A stretch of 64,000 nt of DNA from Adiantum capillus-veneris. Taxonomy: Eukaryota > Streptophyta > Polypodiopsida > Polypodiales > Pteridaceae. The stretch covers positions 17,435,912 to 17,499,911 of the forward strand of contig CM043965.1 in assembly GCA_014529385.2 (NCBI GenBank), given 5' to 3'. Shown piece after piece: positions 1 through 11,218 of the stretch; position 1 is the stretch's first letter, and every line of letters begins with the position of its first letter. Made by a program: the position numbers and the translations under genes. The notes below the pieces were generated by a model, which worked only from the letters and a program-made list of their open reading frames with translations, made no database searches and was not told the DNA's origin.

Positions 1-711
1 GGTGCACCTGCTACCTTTGACGTAGCTAAAACTAGAGCTATTGAGAAGTAAAGGAAATTTAAGTGTCTAATACGAGAGGTTCCAATAGAAGGCCTTAGAC
101 CCAAAGGTAAGTGACGAGCATCAACATCTAGGGAGATTCCTGAGGTAACAGCAGAAATGATTGAGAAGTTAAATGAATCTTTAATCAACCTGTCAATTAA
201 CCTTGCACAAGATGTAGGTCCAAAGGGGCAAACAAAGAAGTTTGAAGAGCGAGATCCATGACCTAGGAGAGTCTTGCAATGTTGGAATTGCAGAGAGTCT
301 GGACATGGGATGTATAATTGTCCTTAGCCCCGTGGGGAGACATGGAGACCTAGCTTGAATTACCGAGTGATGAATGCAGTGAAGGAACTAGTCAGCAACC
401 ACGGCTTCTACAAAGTCCAAATGGAGCAAGACCACCTCCACGATGACTGGAAGGAGTTCCACCATTGCCAAACCCAAATGTGCATGTGGTAGAGGTGACA
501 AATTCGAAAGAGGTTGACATGGAAGAAAATGGCATTAAGTGTGGCCGAGGAAAAGGTAAGGAGAAAGAAGGAGTTATGTCACAAAGTGACCATGGACGAG
601 AAAAGAAGGCAAAGGAGACCAAGGAAGCTAAGAGGACTTGACATCGTATCAACCTCCAAGACTTACCTCTTGGACATGGTATGGCTCCATACAACTTGGT
701 GGAAGACATGA
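1..711 (+). pseudogene. G1 gag remnant with CCHC zinc knuckle
   Basis: A single CX2CX4HX4C knuckle is read at 280-324 (CWNCRESGHGMYNCP), the nucleic-acid-binding signature of retroelement Gag nucleocapsid. It is followed by a Pro-rich stretch and then a Lys/Glu/Arg-rich stretch (about 514-711) typical of the gag-protease linker. Stop codons lie on both sides (for example right after the knuckle), and no intact capsid domain can be read in the part of gag that falls in the window. The family assignment rests on the knuckle and on the pol domains downstream. Confidence 0.75.
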
Positions 712-849
712 GAGGTAAGGGTCCTGATATCTCATGGCCTCAATTTCTTGCATTATGTCCACAAATTATGAGGAACTTAATGAAGGCAGTTAGCACTAGG
801 AGAGAAAGGTAAAAGAGAGTGTGACTGTTGTAAAAATTGCACAAGATGA

Positions 850-1192
850 AATGAATGAGGATATTACACATGTGCTCGATTGTTATATCAAAGGAAGATT
901 GGTTAGGAAAGGTCTAGTGGATGGGGGTGCACAAATTTGCACCATGACAGAGGGACTCATGCAAAGACTAGGCATGCACATCCATTAGACACCTCAAGTC
1001 AAAGTCAAGATGGCAAACAATAGCAAGTCTAGGTATGTAGGCATTTGTAAAAATGTCTTTACAAAGGCCTTTGGCATTAAGAAGGCGTTGGATTTTTGTG
1101 TTATGTTGATCAAGGGAAGTGGTTATCCATTTATCCTAGGAAGACCATGGCTAATGAAAATGCGAGCTTTGCAGGATTGGGAAATTTGAAAG
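850..1192 (+). pseudogene. G1 retroviral-type aspartic protease remnant
   Basis: The active-site region reads LVDGGAQICTM with the catalytic Asp codon at 920-922; the usual D-T/S-G-A is D-G-G-A here. About 70 codons on, the flap-distal motif ILGRPWLMKMRALQDW is present at about 1134-1182, as in gypsy proteases. The enzyme would cleave the Gag-Pol polyprotein. The frame is interrupted by a TAG at about 987 and a TGA near 1188, so it is non-functional. The segment joins an acidic linker downstream. Confidence 0.8.
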
Positions 1193-1640
1193 TTGATCTG
1201 TAGGAATGACAATCATAAGAAGGTTGTCTTTGACATGAAGGAGCAATGTCAAGAGGAGCTCCATGAAGAATCATCGCAAAGTGAGATGGAGGAAGACTCG
1301 ACTGATAGCACTTCAGAAGAAGAAGGTAGTGATAGCACTATGGAAGATGATTCTTCCATTGAAGTCATGGGGGTAAGGTTTAAGCCGAGCAACCAAGGAA
1401 CCCATGGGGGTAAGGTTTAAGCCAAGCAACCAAGAAACCTCTTGCCTAGGCTTGGAGGAGGTAGGTCCTCAAGAGAACCAAAATGGGGAAGATGAACGAA
1501 TGTTAGAAGCTATGTTGTCTACCACAATTACAAAGGACGAAAGAGAGGAGTTCAAATGTGTGCTAAGAAAGTTTGCTAAGCTTTTTGCTAAAGACTACAC
1601 CGACGTGCGTGGAGGAGATGATGTTCAACACAAGATTTAG
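1193..1640 (+). pseudogene. G1 acidic protease-RT linker, frame broken by a duplication
   Basis: This is a Glu/Asp/Ser-rich segment (for example MEEDSTDSTSEEEGSDSTME) between protease and RT. The reading frame ends at 1420 and resumes in another frame at 1404. The cause is visible: a 37-bp direct duplication at 1366-1439 whose length is not a multiple of three. The downstream half leads into the N-terminal part of RT. Acidic inter-domain linkers are common in Tat polyproteins, and no enzymatic role is expected. Confidence 0.7.
1366..1439 (+). repeat. 37-bp tandem duplication in G1
   Basis: The block beginning CATGGGGGTAAGGTTTAAGC at 1366 recurs at 1403 with few changes. It shifts the frame and accounts for the break between the two linker ORFs. 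Confidence 0.9.
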
Positions 1641-2760
1641 TTGAAGCTAGAGGCCATACCTAAGGCTTAAAAGCTACCAAGGCTAGGAGTCATCAAGGAG
1701 CATAGTTTACTCAAGGAGGTAAGAAAGCTTCTAGCAATAAGTTTCATTTATCCAGTGGAGAATTCAGAGTGGGTCTCTCTCGTAGTTGTGACTCCCAAGA
1801 AGAATGGCAAGTGGAGGGTGTGTGTGGATTACTGTCCACTGAATGCAGCAACAAAAATTGATCACTTTCCTCTCCCATTTTAGGATGAGACACTAATGAT
1901 GTAGCTGGTCATGAGAAGTACACTGTGTGTGATGGCTACTCAGGTTACTAATTTCAAATAGGGATTGCATTGGAGGATCAATTGAAAACAACCTTCATCA
2001 CTCCTTGGGGTTGTTATGCTTTTAGAGTCATGCCATTTGGCCTGACAAATGCTCCTACAACTTTCCAATGCTTCATGAACATGGTGTTTTAAGCATTCTT
2101 TGGAAAGTCCATTAGGGTTTTTATTGATGATCTTTGCATTTATAGCTCAAAATCATTGCATCTACAAAAGGTAGAAGAGGGTTTGAAGAAACTCTACGAC
2201 ATGGGAGGTCAACTCAAACCCGACAAGTGACACATAGGTGAGGATGAAGTGATCTTGCTTGGTCATAAATTTTCTTACAAAGGCATCGAAGTGGATCCTT
2301 CAAAGTCAAAGGCTCTTACTCAGTTACCGTCATCAAAGAGTCTTAAGGAGGTCATATCACTCATTCAAAAGGTGAAGTATATGTCACGCTTCATTCACTT
2401 AGCCTCAAAGTTACTTAACCCTTTGCAAAAATTGACACAACAAGTCGAGTTTGTTTGGTCTGATGAGCTTGAAGAATATTTTTGTAACATCAAGGTCATT
2501 CTATCAGAGCTACCAACACTCATGCCTCCTTGTTGGAAGTACACATTCTTTGTTAGCTCTAGTGTTGGAAAAGAAGCAATTGGTGTTGTTTTTCTACAAC
2601 AAGATCCCCACAGTACGAGGATGCGGCCCATCTATTTTGCTAGTAGGGTCATGAATGCCTTGGAGAGAGGCTACATGGTGGTATAACTCATGATGCTTTC
2701 TCTCACGTTTGCGGTGAGAGTTTAGATCCTAGTTGCTACCAAAACCTTTTGTAATTATCA
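1641..2760 (+). pseudogene. G1 reverse transcriptase plus degenerate native RNase H
   Basis: RT landmarks are read in order: GKWRVCVDY at about 1810, TTFITPWGCYAFRVMPFGLT at about 1990-2047, the catalytic box as FIDD (about 2119-2130, usual Y/F-x-D-D), and LLGHKFSYKGIEVDPSK at about 2257. The connection and native RNase H follow (2249-2686). The first RNase H catalytic Asp is replaced (FFVSSSVGKEAIG), which fits the known loss of the native RNase H in dual-RNase-H elements. Several in-frame stops (about 1881, 1951, 2089, 2228) make it a pseudogene. Confidence 0.88.
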
Positions 2761-2783
2761 CTACATAAAATTTTCTCCCTTGG

Positions 2784-3419
2784 GTGTCATCTCAAATGAA
2801 TCTTAGTACTAAAATCTCAAAATGGATTATGGAATTGCAAGAGTTTCAATACTCTTTCAAGGTAGAAGATAGTGTGCGTGCACAATTGGCAGGGATTCTC
2901 ACTTACAGGGTGCATGAAAAGGAGATTCAGGTTCCTAAAGTAAAGACCCTAACATTGCCACCACCAAAAAGTACTTCTAATTCTTTTACCTTGTTCTTTG
3001 ATGGAGCTTTTCGACGAGTCATAGGAAAAGCAGGGGGAGGGCTAGTATCGCTCAACCCAACTGGAGAGGTGGTCATGAAAGAGAAGGTCAATCTACCAGG
3101 TTCAACTAGCAACAATGAAGCAGAATACAACATACTACTTCATGTTTTTAAGATGTGCATTGGCCAAGGTATACAACGTCTCATGGTAAAGGGGGATGCC
3201 CTTCTCATTGTGAAACAAACTTTAGGCATTTTGGCATGCAAGAATGAAAGCTCAAGGACAAAAGTGCATGCCATTCGTAATCAGTTTGAAGAACTGCAAC
3301 TATATCATATTCCTAGGAAACAAAATGAAGATGCTGATTTTCTTGCACAACAAGCAGTTACATGTGTTGAGAAAGAAGTGCACGTCATCATGGTGGCAGC
3401 AACTATCAAGCAACCTTGA
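2784..3419 (+). pseudogene. G1 additional archaeal-type RNase H (aRNH)
   Basis: An open stretch of 211 codons carries an RNase H fold with a full acidic set: FFDGAF (first Asp), SNNEAEY (Glu), VKGDALLIV (second Asp) and NEDADFLA (last Asp). The glycine-rich AGGGLVSLNPTGEV strand pair is also typical. In Tat elements this domain degrades the RNA strand in place of the decayed native RNase H (established knowledge). It abuts an integrase core whose N-terminus has been lost, so a deletion lies at about 3415-3470. The stretch is open here but sits in a dead element. Confidence 0.85.
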
Positions 3420-4260
3420 TACTAGGGATTGGATTCATTGGCTCCCATTATTGGCTCCAAGTGTGGCAAAGGTAAATGGGAAAACAATGAGCAGGTTTGT
3501 CTACACTAATATTTGTTATAGGTTTGGTACACCTCTAGAGATTGTTTTGGATAATGGTCAAGGGTTCAAGAAGGGTTTACTCACAGAAGTTTGTGAAGAT
3601 CTTCACATTCTACATTGTCATAGCACACCCTACTACCCACAGTCAAATGGTTTGGTGGAGAAGGCTAATGGTGTCATTGCAGGCATCATTAGAAAGATGG
3701 TGCAAAACAAAACAAAGTTATGGGATGACTTCTTGGATGGTGCCATGTGGGCATGTCGAACCACATATAGGGAGGAAATAGAGTTCATGCCATTTCACTT
3801 GGTGTATGGTCAAGAAGCTTTGCAGCCTATCAAGCTCAACATATCAACAATACGGTTTCATGATAAAAGTGCACAAGATGATCAAGAGGTATGGATGGAT
3901 CGACTTTTCACTTAGTAGAACTTGAGTGGAAAAGAGAAGCAGCCTACGATTGCTACAAGAGGAAATCTATACAAGCAAAGGAGAAGCTTGACAAGAAACT
4001 CAAGGACAAAGGCATCAAGGAAGGAGAGCTTGTGCTAAGGTATGAAAATTGACTTGATAATCATTTTGATGCCAAGTTTGAAACTAGATGGCAGGGGCCA
4101 TACATAGTCAAGAAGGATTTCAATTCAAGTAACTATCGGCTTATGAACTTGAATGGTAAAGAGCACTCCAGGAAGGTAAACGGGTATTGCCTGAAGCCCT
4201 ATTTGAGTTGCCCTCTACTAAAGGATCTACCAAAGATCTGTCAAAGAGAGACTATCTCAT
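3420..4260 (+). pseudogene. G1 integrase core and C-terminal domain, N-terminus deleted
   Basis: The core shows YRFGTPLEIVLDNGQGF (second catalytic Asp at 3550-3552) and PYYPQSNGLVEKANG (catalytic Glu at 3658-3660), followed by MWACRTTYREE and FHLVYGQEAL. The HHCC zinc-binding domain and the first catalytic Asp are absent when compared with T2 at 34422-34750, so several hundred bases were deleted. The C-terminal domain continues to about 4200 (GELVLRYEN, stop, then WQGPYIVKK). The protein would have joined element cDNA to host DNA, but without the first Asp it could not. Confidence 0.85.
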
Positions 4261-4371
4261 GTATTTTTTGTTGCATGAAGCATGAGTGTAACTAAAACGA
4301 AAATGCCAAGGGGCCAAACATTGAAAATATTGTCAAGGACTCAGAAACACTCTCTTTGGAAAAGATGCTTT

Positions 4372-4397
4372 ATGATGGTACATGAATGTACCATCAT
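4372..4397 (+). promoter_or_regulatory. Perfect hairpin just 5' of the G1 polypurine tract
   Basis: Two 12-bp arms, ATGATGGTACAT and ATGTACCATCAT, flank a GA loop. The hairpin ends 2 bp before the G-rich polypurine tract. A related hairpin occupies the same place in T2 (36093-36117). The role is unknown; possibilities are RNA packaging, 3' end processing or help in plus-strand priming. Confidence 0.75.
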
Positions 4398-4399
4398 CC

Positions 4400-4413
4400 T
4401 GGGGGAGGGCTAA
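4400..4413 (+). other. Polypurine tract of G1
   Basis: A G-rich run (TGGGGGAGGGC) immediately precedes a TG dinucleotide at 4414. This is the expected arrangement of the plus-strand primer and the 5' edge of the 3' LTR. Confidence 0.75.
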
Positions 4414-5110
4414 TGATAGCCGTTTTTTGGCTATCCAAAAATTCAGTAGTGAGCTACCTCACCCTACCACGATCACCTAAACACTGTGGCCATTCTTACC
4501 TTTTCATTATACAAATGAGTGTGTGACTTAGGGGACTTTTCCCATATCTTCTTAAAACCCCAAAAACATAAATAAAAACAAAGCCAAAGTATATTATGGC
4601 CCATTGTTGTGTAAATATCTCATTGTATATAGGGCCTAAAAATATGGAATTTTCATAATTATTTTGGTATTTATTTAAATATTTCTATGTAGGTGTGTGC
4701 TATTTTTCTAAGTATGCCATGTACATCTACTCACCATTACCATAATCTTTCTTACCCATGTATTCTATAAAATATCATTTCATGCAAGCTTCTCTTATTT
4801 TTGGGTGAGAATCCACTCCAAGCAAAAACCTCAAAAATACCTTTCACCATCAGTCAATGCCTTTTACTAAATTCTTATTTCCTAGAGGTATTTTTTCTTA
4901 TCTCTTGTAAATAAATATACTTCACTAAAAACAAATGAGGGTCCCCTCATTTGATTCCTTATATTTTCATATATATATTTTTTTCATTTTATATTTATAT
5001 AGAGCTGACACTATTCTAGATTTCATAAATTGTTTATATATACTAGCCTGTTTTTTCCCATCATATCCATGTATTATCTTTATGCATAATCCACAACCAT
5101 GCATATTTTC
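4414..5110 (+). repeat. Start of the G1 3' LTR (right end not determined)
   Basis: The LTR is inferred from the polypurine tract at its left edge. It opens with a small inverted repeat, GATAGCC (4415-4421) and GGCTATC (4429-4435). A possible TATA region lies at about 4766-4775 (TCTATAAAAT). No second LTR copy is in the window, so the right end is arbitrary and could lie further on, even near 6.7 kb. Confidence 0.5.
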
Positions 5111-5440
5111 AAACCCCTAAGAATTGATTAGGTCACACTCTAATGCAAGGAGGGGCTTACCTTTGGAGCCATAAGCAAATTCAATTAAAGGGGGCCACTG
5201 AAGACTTTTCTTGTGAAGAAAAATATGCATTTTGGTTGGATTTTTTATATCCATCTCCATGCTGAATTTGAAAAGGTGGTTAGAAGAAAAAATGTGGAAC
5301 AAAAAATGAATAATCACCTCAAAAAATTTTGTAAGTTTTAGAGCTACCACCGGTGAGGTATGATTTTTTGATTGGACCCCAGTCTGCCCACTTTTCTCAC
5401 AAGTAGCCCATAGTCTTCTCTCACATCTTTCCACACTTCT

Positions 5441-5466
5441 ACACACACACACACACACACACACAC
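5441..5466 (+). repeat. (AC)13 microsatellite
   Basis: An uninterrupted 26-bp AC run. Confidence 0.98.
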
Positions 5467-6611
5467 TCGTTCCTCTCAATCCCTCACTCAAACCTGCATC
5501 TTCCATGGTTTCTCTCACCTTCTTCACCATTAACCTTCCCTCTTACTTCCATAGCTCTCATATGAGCTCTACATGTACATACACCATCTCTATGCCTCTC
5601 TCTATTACTTCCAAAGTACAATTCCATCTTACCCCTTCTCTATATACATAAAATTCAGCATGTTAACCATGCTTAACCTCTGAAAACTGAGAAATATCAT
5701 CAAGAAAATTACCATTTTCATCACAATAATCAGCCTTGGTGGCGGTGGCATAAAGAAGAGAAGAAGAAGAAGAGGATCGATAGTCATTTTGGGAACCTAC
5801 AAAAGTAAGTCCAAAACTTCTTCAAACTTCACCATCACAAGGATTTCCTCACTTCATTTAACCATCTTACTTCAATCATCCACCTCATTCTACACAGTGT
5901 GAATTTATCATTAACTTTCTAGAGATTACTAACACTGACCACTAACATACTAACACAAAATAGCCATTGACCTAACCATAAAAGACACCTCACCTCAAGA
6001 CATGTGCATAGCAAATCTCTCTCTCTCTCATTCCTTAAAACTCTACTTTCACTTTATCTACCATCAATAATGCTCTCTTTTGATTCCACATCCATGACTC
6101 AAGCAGACAAAGAAGGCCCGCAATGTTTTAATATTAAAAAAAAATCATAATCTTGATTTGCTAGCTTGTAAATTAGGATTTCCAAATAATCTTAATGAGG
6201 GTCTCCAACTTGTAAATAGGCCCCTGTCCTTCTTGTAAAACCGGCAACATCTCACATAGCACCCCAACACTCTATGCGTGAGCAGAGACTTAGGCGTAGC
6301 AGCCACTTTGTGAGATTCACTTTTGGTGTGAGAGAAGCTCTCAAGCTACACATTGCAAGTGAGAGAGCATGAGTTATATGTTCCTCCATCATCAATAAAT
6401 TGACGTTTGGTGCATGAAAGGTGTGATTCAACGTTCAAATCTTAGTCCCTCTACTTGTGCAATACAGTTTGGTGAATTCAAGGTGACTTATATATTTTGA
6501 GTTTCTATCATTTGATCTTGTTTTACAAAATGTTCTAGTGTGTTTTCATTGCCAATTTTGTATCCATTGTAAGAGGGTATTGTGGCGAGATATCTCCCAC
6601 ACCCGAAGACA

Positions 6612-6630
6612 GTGTGTGTGTGTGTGTGTG
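6612..6630 (+). repeat. (GT)n microsatellite
   Basis: A 19-bp uninterrupted GT run. Confidence 0.97.
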
Positions 6631-7344
6631 CAGGCAATGTTTAGCATTCACTAAGCATTGGGTTAGTTTTGTACAAGCTCTACGATAGCATCATAATGAA
6701 TCATCTCCATTTGCAAGTCACAAATAAGGTATTACGCAAGATCCATTGCTCTCTCTCTTCCCTTTGCTCTAGCTCTCTCTGGTCCATTTTGTGTGTGTCT
6801 TGGTGTGAGGTTTCTTGTGTGTGTTTTGCGGTGCATCTTCTTGGGTGTGACAAAATCTCTCTTCTTGTGTCTTAGTTTGCATACCATGACTAGGTGGTGC
6901 CCCTTCACTTGTTTGGTTGTGGGTTTGTTGTTGTTGTTCTTGCTTGTGGTTGCCTCAGTCCCAATTGAGCAGCACGAGAGCCTTGAGGGGTGTTTAGAGG
7001 TCGCCTCTCTTGTTGCCCTCCCTGGACCACCTCAAGAGCATTCGAATGTCATTTCTCATTTGATGTTGTTACAATCATAGTTTGCTTGCTGATTAGTGAC
7101 TATTAATGACTTAGGTCATTTGAGTGTAGCTTGTGTTAGATGCGAGTTATTTGTTATTTTCCAAGAGATTGACACCCTCTTGTAGCCTCCATGCACTAGT
7201 CGAATCAGCTTCGTTCCATGGATTGACAATTATGTTCGTCGTTCTTACTATGTCTGCAATAAGATAATAGTGAGCTTAGGACACACATCCACAATATTAT
7301 TCTCCCTTTGGCATGCCCCCATATGCCTACATACATTTGCAATC

Positions 7345-7369
7345 CACACACACACACACACACACACAC
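7345..7369 (+). repeat. (CA)n microsatellite
   Basis: A 25-bp CA run at the left edge of the repeat-module region. Confidence 0.97.
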
Positions 7370-8188
7370 TGCCATACAACACCTTCTCTCATACCTTCCA
7401 CACATATGCATGGCCGAGTGACCAAGACATGAAGACATACAAAATATCCCAAGTTTTCATGGGATTGGTTTGGAAAATAGGGCCACCATGGCTACCAAGT
7501 TCGGAGACAGGATCGTTTTCTTCTGATGCGCACAGCCACACAGACTTCTATATGCTTGTATACACACACATACAAGCAAGTGGAATGACATTAACTAGTA
7601 TGTACCTTGAGGCTTGGAGATGGCTGAAAACACATGTTGGGACATATGCGTAAACTGGGCTACATATTCATTGATGGTTTTGACCTGCCAAGATTGTCAA
7701 AACTTGGTGACACCAATTGACAATGGTACATGTAGGTTCTTATGCACCTACTTAGTATATCTAGTTTTTCAATATATAGATGAGAGTAATTTCGAATGCT
7801 TCTCAATTCTTGTGGGATTTGTCTTTTTGCGCACTCGAACTATGGTTTCAACTTGTTTGTTTGGTAATCCCCCAATGCTAGGTTGTTAATACACTGCATT
7901 AACGGCATTCCATACAATAGGTAACCCAAGTTAGAAAGTGAGAATCATGCTTGATGTTGTAAATGACTATGATGGATGTCTCAATTTTGAGAGGATTGAT
8001 TATGTTGTGAGATATGGCCTTGACCTATAAAGATTGTCAAATAATCTTGCGTATGCAAATACATAGCGATGGATTTGTATGCAAGTCAATGCATCGAGCT
8101 AAGTGTTCCAAGGCTGGATAGAGTGCAAAAAGAAAAAGAAAAATCTTTGTATGTGGAAATGTGTCACTACATAAATTTCCTACAATCT

Positions 8189-8290
8189 CATGTGAGGGTT
8201 TCATAAGAGATTGCAAGATTGGATTGTTTTTAAAAATTATGAGCAGCTACAAAGAAAATGCTGGCAAATGTTTTAGACAAATGTACATAC
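8189..8290 (+). repeat. Dispersed GAGGGTCTC-type repeat, copy 1
   Basis: It begins with a variant of TGTGAGGGTCTC...GAGAT, then TTGGATT, a T/A-rich run, and AAAATGCTGGCAAATGTTTT. The same order of motifs recurs at 8979-9080 and 18684-18780. Confidence 0.6.
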
Positions 8291-8344
8291 ATAGAAATGG
8301 TTATTATCCTTAAGTAAACCTAATACACAGACACAACAAACACA

Positions 8345-8368
8345 ACACACACACACACACACACACAC
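8345..8368 (+). repeat. (CA)12 microsatellite
   Basis: A 24-bp CA run preceded by a short imperfect CA stretch. Confidence 0.97.
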
Positions 8369-8978
8369 GAGAAGTGCACACACATGGTCTCAGTAAGCTT
8401 TGAATTTTTTTCTACTTGCTTTCATGTAGGCATCTTAGCGTCCTGAGTATGGTCGATATTACTAGTCTTAATTTGTGGATTTGCATTGATACCTACTTTA
8501 AATTGTTTGATTTTTTTGCTCGTTGTTTTGCTATCATCCTAAAATGACTTACTTTACCTATGAGTAGAAATATGTATGGCCCACTTATTATTAGTTTATG
8601 GGAACTCTGAAAATAGTCATATTTATGAGATGATTCTATGAGCCTATGAGATGGAAGTGGGTTTTTAGAAGGTCGTCAAATGTCAAATATGTTGAAAAAT
8701 CTAGTTGTAACCTTACAGATCTCTCACACATATTTTTGGGTTGGGAAGTCATGTTTTTTTTTTTGCAGCTGATGTTGGGTTTTCCACATTCATAGTGCTA
8801 GATGTACGGTTGTAGCATTATGGCGGTAGAGAAGTATACTCACATTAGTGAATTTTGTATTGTTAATTGTTCTTTAACGCTTTCCTTTCCTGGTGAATAA
8901 ATGAATAACTTTTGAAATTAGTGATAGTATTTTACTTTGAAATCACTCCAATGGGTTTTTAAGAAAAGACTTAATCTT

Positions 8979-9080
8979 TATGTGAGGGTCTCAAATGAAA
9001 TGGAATTGGATTGTACTTTTGAAAATGGATCCTAAGTACAAAGGAGATGCTGCCCGATGTTTTTGGAATTAAAAGATGTA
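8979..9080 (+). repeat. Dispersed GAGGGTCTC-type repeat, copy 2
   Basis: It reads TGTGAGGGTCTCAAATGAAA, TTGGATTGTACTTTTGAAAA, and AAGGAGATGCTGCCCGATG in order, parallel to the other two copies. Confidence 0.65.
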
Positions 9081-9744
9081 AATAAATGACTTGATCTCCA
9101 AACATAATAGTTGATCTATGCTATGTTGTTAGTTTTTGTTTTAATTCTTGATATGATAACAAGGGGAGGGAGTCGTTGACACTTGTCTTCCCATTTATTG
9201 CAAATTACTGATGGAGTTGCATTTTTTGGATGGTGGTAGGTAAGAGGTACCTTCCTTGGGATTACAGCAGGAACTACATCAATAGCTAGAGATCTTCATC
9301 CGTTACTTAATTTCATTTTTTATGATTAAAATATAATCTTTGTAGATTCTCCTAGGATAATTGTATGCTCAGTCAAAACAATTTCATGCTTTTTCTTGGT
9401 TCTATCTCTTAGGATTAATATGTAATCCTTTTGAGTTCTTCTTTGATAATTGTATACTTACGTAGTATAATTTCATTCAATTGTAAATTCAAAACTTTCC
9501 CATATGTACATGCTTTTTTATGACTCTAATAGTATTCTCTTGTAAAATTTAAGTTATCTTTAAGTATACATGCTATATCCGGTGTCTAGTCCCGTTGTAT
9601 GGTTCAATAGTTTGTAAAATCAAACTATTGTTAGGTATTCAATCATAAACACACACATTCTTGCTGCTAGCTGGCCTTTGGTCGGCTTGTGGTTGGCGGG
9701 CTAGCACCATACAATGTGTCTGGAGGAGTCGTATGCCCTTAATT

Positions 9745-9972
9745 TGTTACCATATACATGTGGTAGTGATGTGTGTGAACACACTTAGGACCGCCGGGGC
9801 ATTTTTGCCCTCACTAGGAGGTTTTTTCCCTCGCTCATTGTATATATGCCCATCATTCTAGGGCTATCTATCTTTTCATTTCACACTAAGTAAACCACTC
9901 TTTGGTGTGTGCCTTGAGCTTCCTTCATCTTTTCCAAGCTCTGTGTGTTTTCTTGCAACCGTAATTCCAACA
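9745..9972 (+). repeat. 5' LTR of C1
   Basis: It starts TGTTACCATATACATGTGG and ends AATTCCAACA. A TATA-like TTGTATATATGCCC lies in the middle (about 9837). It matches 14192-14419 over its full length and the LTR of C2 at 51673-51905. Confidence 0.95.
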
Positions 9973-9974
9973 AT

Positions 9975-9986
9975 TGGTATCAAAGC
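9975..9986 (+). other. Primer-binding site of C1 (initiator tRNA-Met)
   Basis: TGGTATCAAAGC lies 2 bp after the LTR end. It differs by one base from TGGTATCAGAGC, the complement of the 3' end of plant initiator tRNA-Met used by most plant copia elements. Confidence 0.92.
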
Positions 9987-10248
9987 AGGTTGTGTGCTCT
10001 CGGGCATTGTTGCCAACAGCTCCAGCACATGCCCGCTTAATCTCTCTAATTTTATTTTGGCCTTCGTTTCCACTACAGGCAGTACTGCACACACGATTTT
10101 TTCATTTTGTGTAGAATTTCTTTCAATGACATTTTCTACATAACAGGTCCCTTATAGTCTTCTACGATATGTGCTATGTAGCACGTGTTGTTCCCACTTT
10201 GTTTCTTCTCTTTTTGGGAAGTTTTCACATCAAATATAGCATTTACCA

Positions 10249-11212
10249 TGGTTGAAAATAGTGTTCAAGATGTTTTTTGTTGAGGACAGATTGGATGGGT
10301 CCAATTACCCTATGCGGACTTACATGATACAACATGTTCTTGTGTCGAAGGGCATCTAGAATATTCTGCAAGGCATTGATGTACGTCCTAATTCTAAGGA
10401 TATAGGCAATGTTGAGGATGTTGCAGGTCTTGCTACAAGGATTTCTGCTGTTAGAGTTGTTTTGCCTACAAAATAACAAGCTCATTGGGATGTAAAGGAT
10501 GCGCAGGGTCTTGTGTTGATTGTGTTTTCTATGAAGAGCACCATTATTCCTCACATTCATTCAGTAAAATCTGCAAAACACGCTTGGGATATTCTGGTTG
10601 GTCTTTATGCAAGTCACAATGAGGCAAAATTTGCATTGTTGTGTAAAGAGTTGAAGTAAAAGATTATACACGAGGAAGATGATATGGAAACTTTCCTTCC
10701 TGGTGTCAAGGGTATCAATGAGCAACTTATTTGTGTAGGTGAAGTCATTTAAATGGGTCCCTTGTGCAAACTGTTCTTGATGCCTTGCCAGACTCTTACC
10801 AGACTTTTGCTAGTACTTGGAGACTCATGACCCAAGTAAATCCTGAAGTTGTCAAGTTTGATGCATTATGCACATTGCCGTGCAAGAGTCGCTTTATAGA
10901 AAAAATAGGACTAGACAACGTGCAATTGAACATGCTTTTATTTCTACTCAACGAAAGGGTAGTAACAACAATGCAACCACTTCTTATGGTTCTTTTGCGG
11001 GTGGAAAATTACGTGTTCCTAATGCTTCTGCTGGTAGCAATTTGTCTAGAAATTCTAGTGATAAGGGAAAAAAGAAGATGTGTTGCCATTTCTGTAAAGC
11101 TAATGAACACGTGATCAAGGAGTGTCCTAAGTTGAAGGTGAAAGAGGCTAAGAAGAAAGAGGATGGTTCCACTGCAGATGCTGGTTCCACTATAAATGCA
11201 GCTGTTGTTTAG
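10249..11212 (+). pseudogene. C1 Gag (copia type) remnant
   Basis: A start at 10249 (ATGGTTGAAA) aligns with the start of the C2 gag at 52267. The body reads a copia Gag (UBN2-like) pattern in shifting frames: YPMRTYMIQHVLVSKGI, then AHWDVKDAQGLVLI, then SLVQTVLDALPDSYQTFAST. A CX2CX4HX4C knuckle (CHFCKANEHVIKEC) lies at about 11086-11127, followed by a Lys-rich tail. Gag forms the cytoplasmic particle that packages element RNA. Stops at about 10278, 10474 and 10657 and several indels destroy the frame. Confidence 0.85.
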
Positions 11213-11218
11213 TCTTCT

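Larger units (their letters stand above)
1..4413 (+). mobile_element. Tat-lineage Ty3/gypsy element G1, internal region (5' end outside window)
   Basis: Domains run in the gypsy order gag zinc knuckle, protease, RT, degenerate RNase H, a second RNase H, integrase, then a polypurine tract at 4400-4413. A second (archaeal-type) RNase H between the native RNase H and integrase is the hallmark of the plant Tat lineage (established knowledge); here it is seen directly at 2784-3419. All frames carry stops or frameshifts, and the integrase zinc-binding part is missing, so the element is dead. The 5' LTR lies left of the window. Confidence 0.9.
5111..7344. other. Non-coding, LTR-like and low-complexity DNA
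   Basis: No frame with a recognisable product is seen. The stretch at about 6230-6500 has a leader-like look (stress on short CT/AG-rich blocks, AATAAA-like ATCAATAAATTG near 6390), so part may be the rest of the G1 LTR. CT-rich tracts (for example 6018-6032) and two AC/GT microsatellites are present. Apparent short ORFs here are translated microsatellite or AT-rich sequence. Confidence 0.5.
7370..9744. other. Non-coding repeat module X1, left of copia C1
   Basis: No coding potential is seen. The end of this block (about 9640-9710: ATAAACACACACATTC, then a TTTGGTC-type motif and CTAGCACCATAC) matches 19500-19555 in module X2. Internal blocks at about 8189-8290 and 8979-9080 are diverged copies of each other and of 18684-18780. 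Pairs such as TTGACCTGCCAAGATTGTCA (about 7680) and TTGACCTATAAAGATTGTCA (about 8020) show further internal repetition. The block is interrupted at 9745 by the C1 insertion. Confidence 0.6.

Noticed and set aside
392-709. 105-codon minus-strand frame at the left end
   Set aside because: It is the complement of the G1 gag-protease linker, where the zinc knuckle and protease are on the plus strand.
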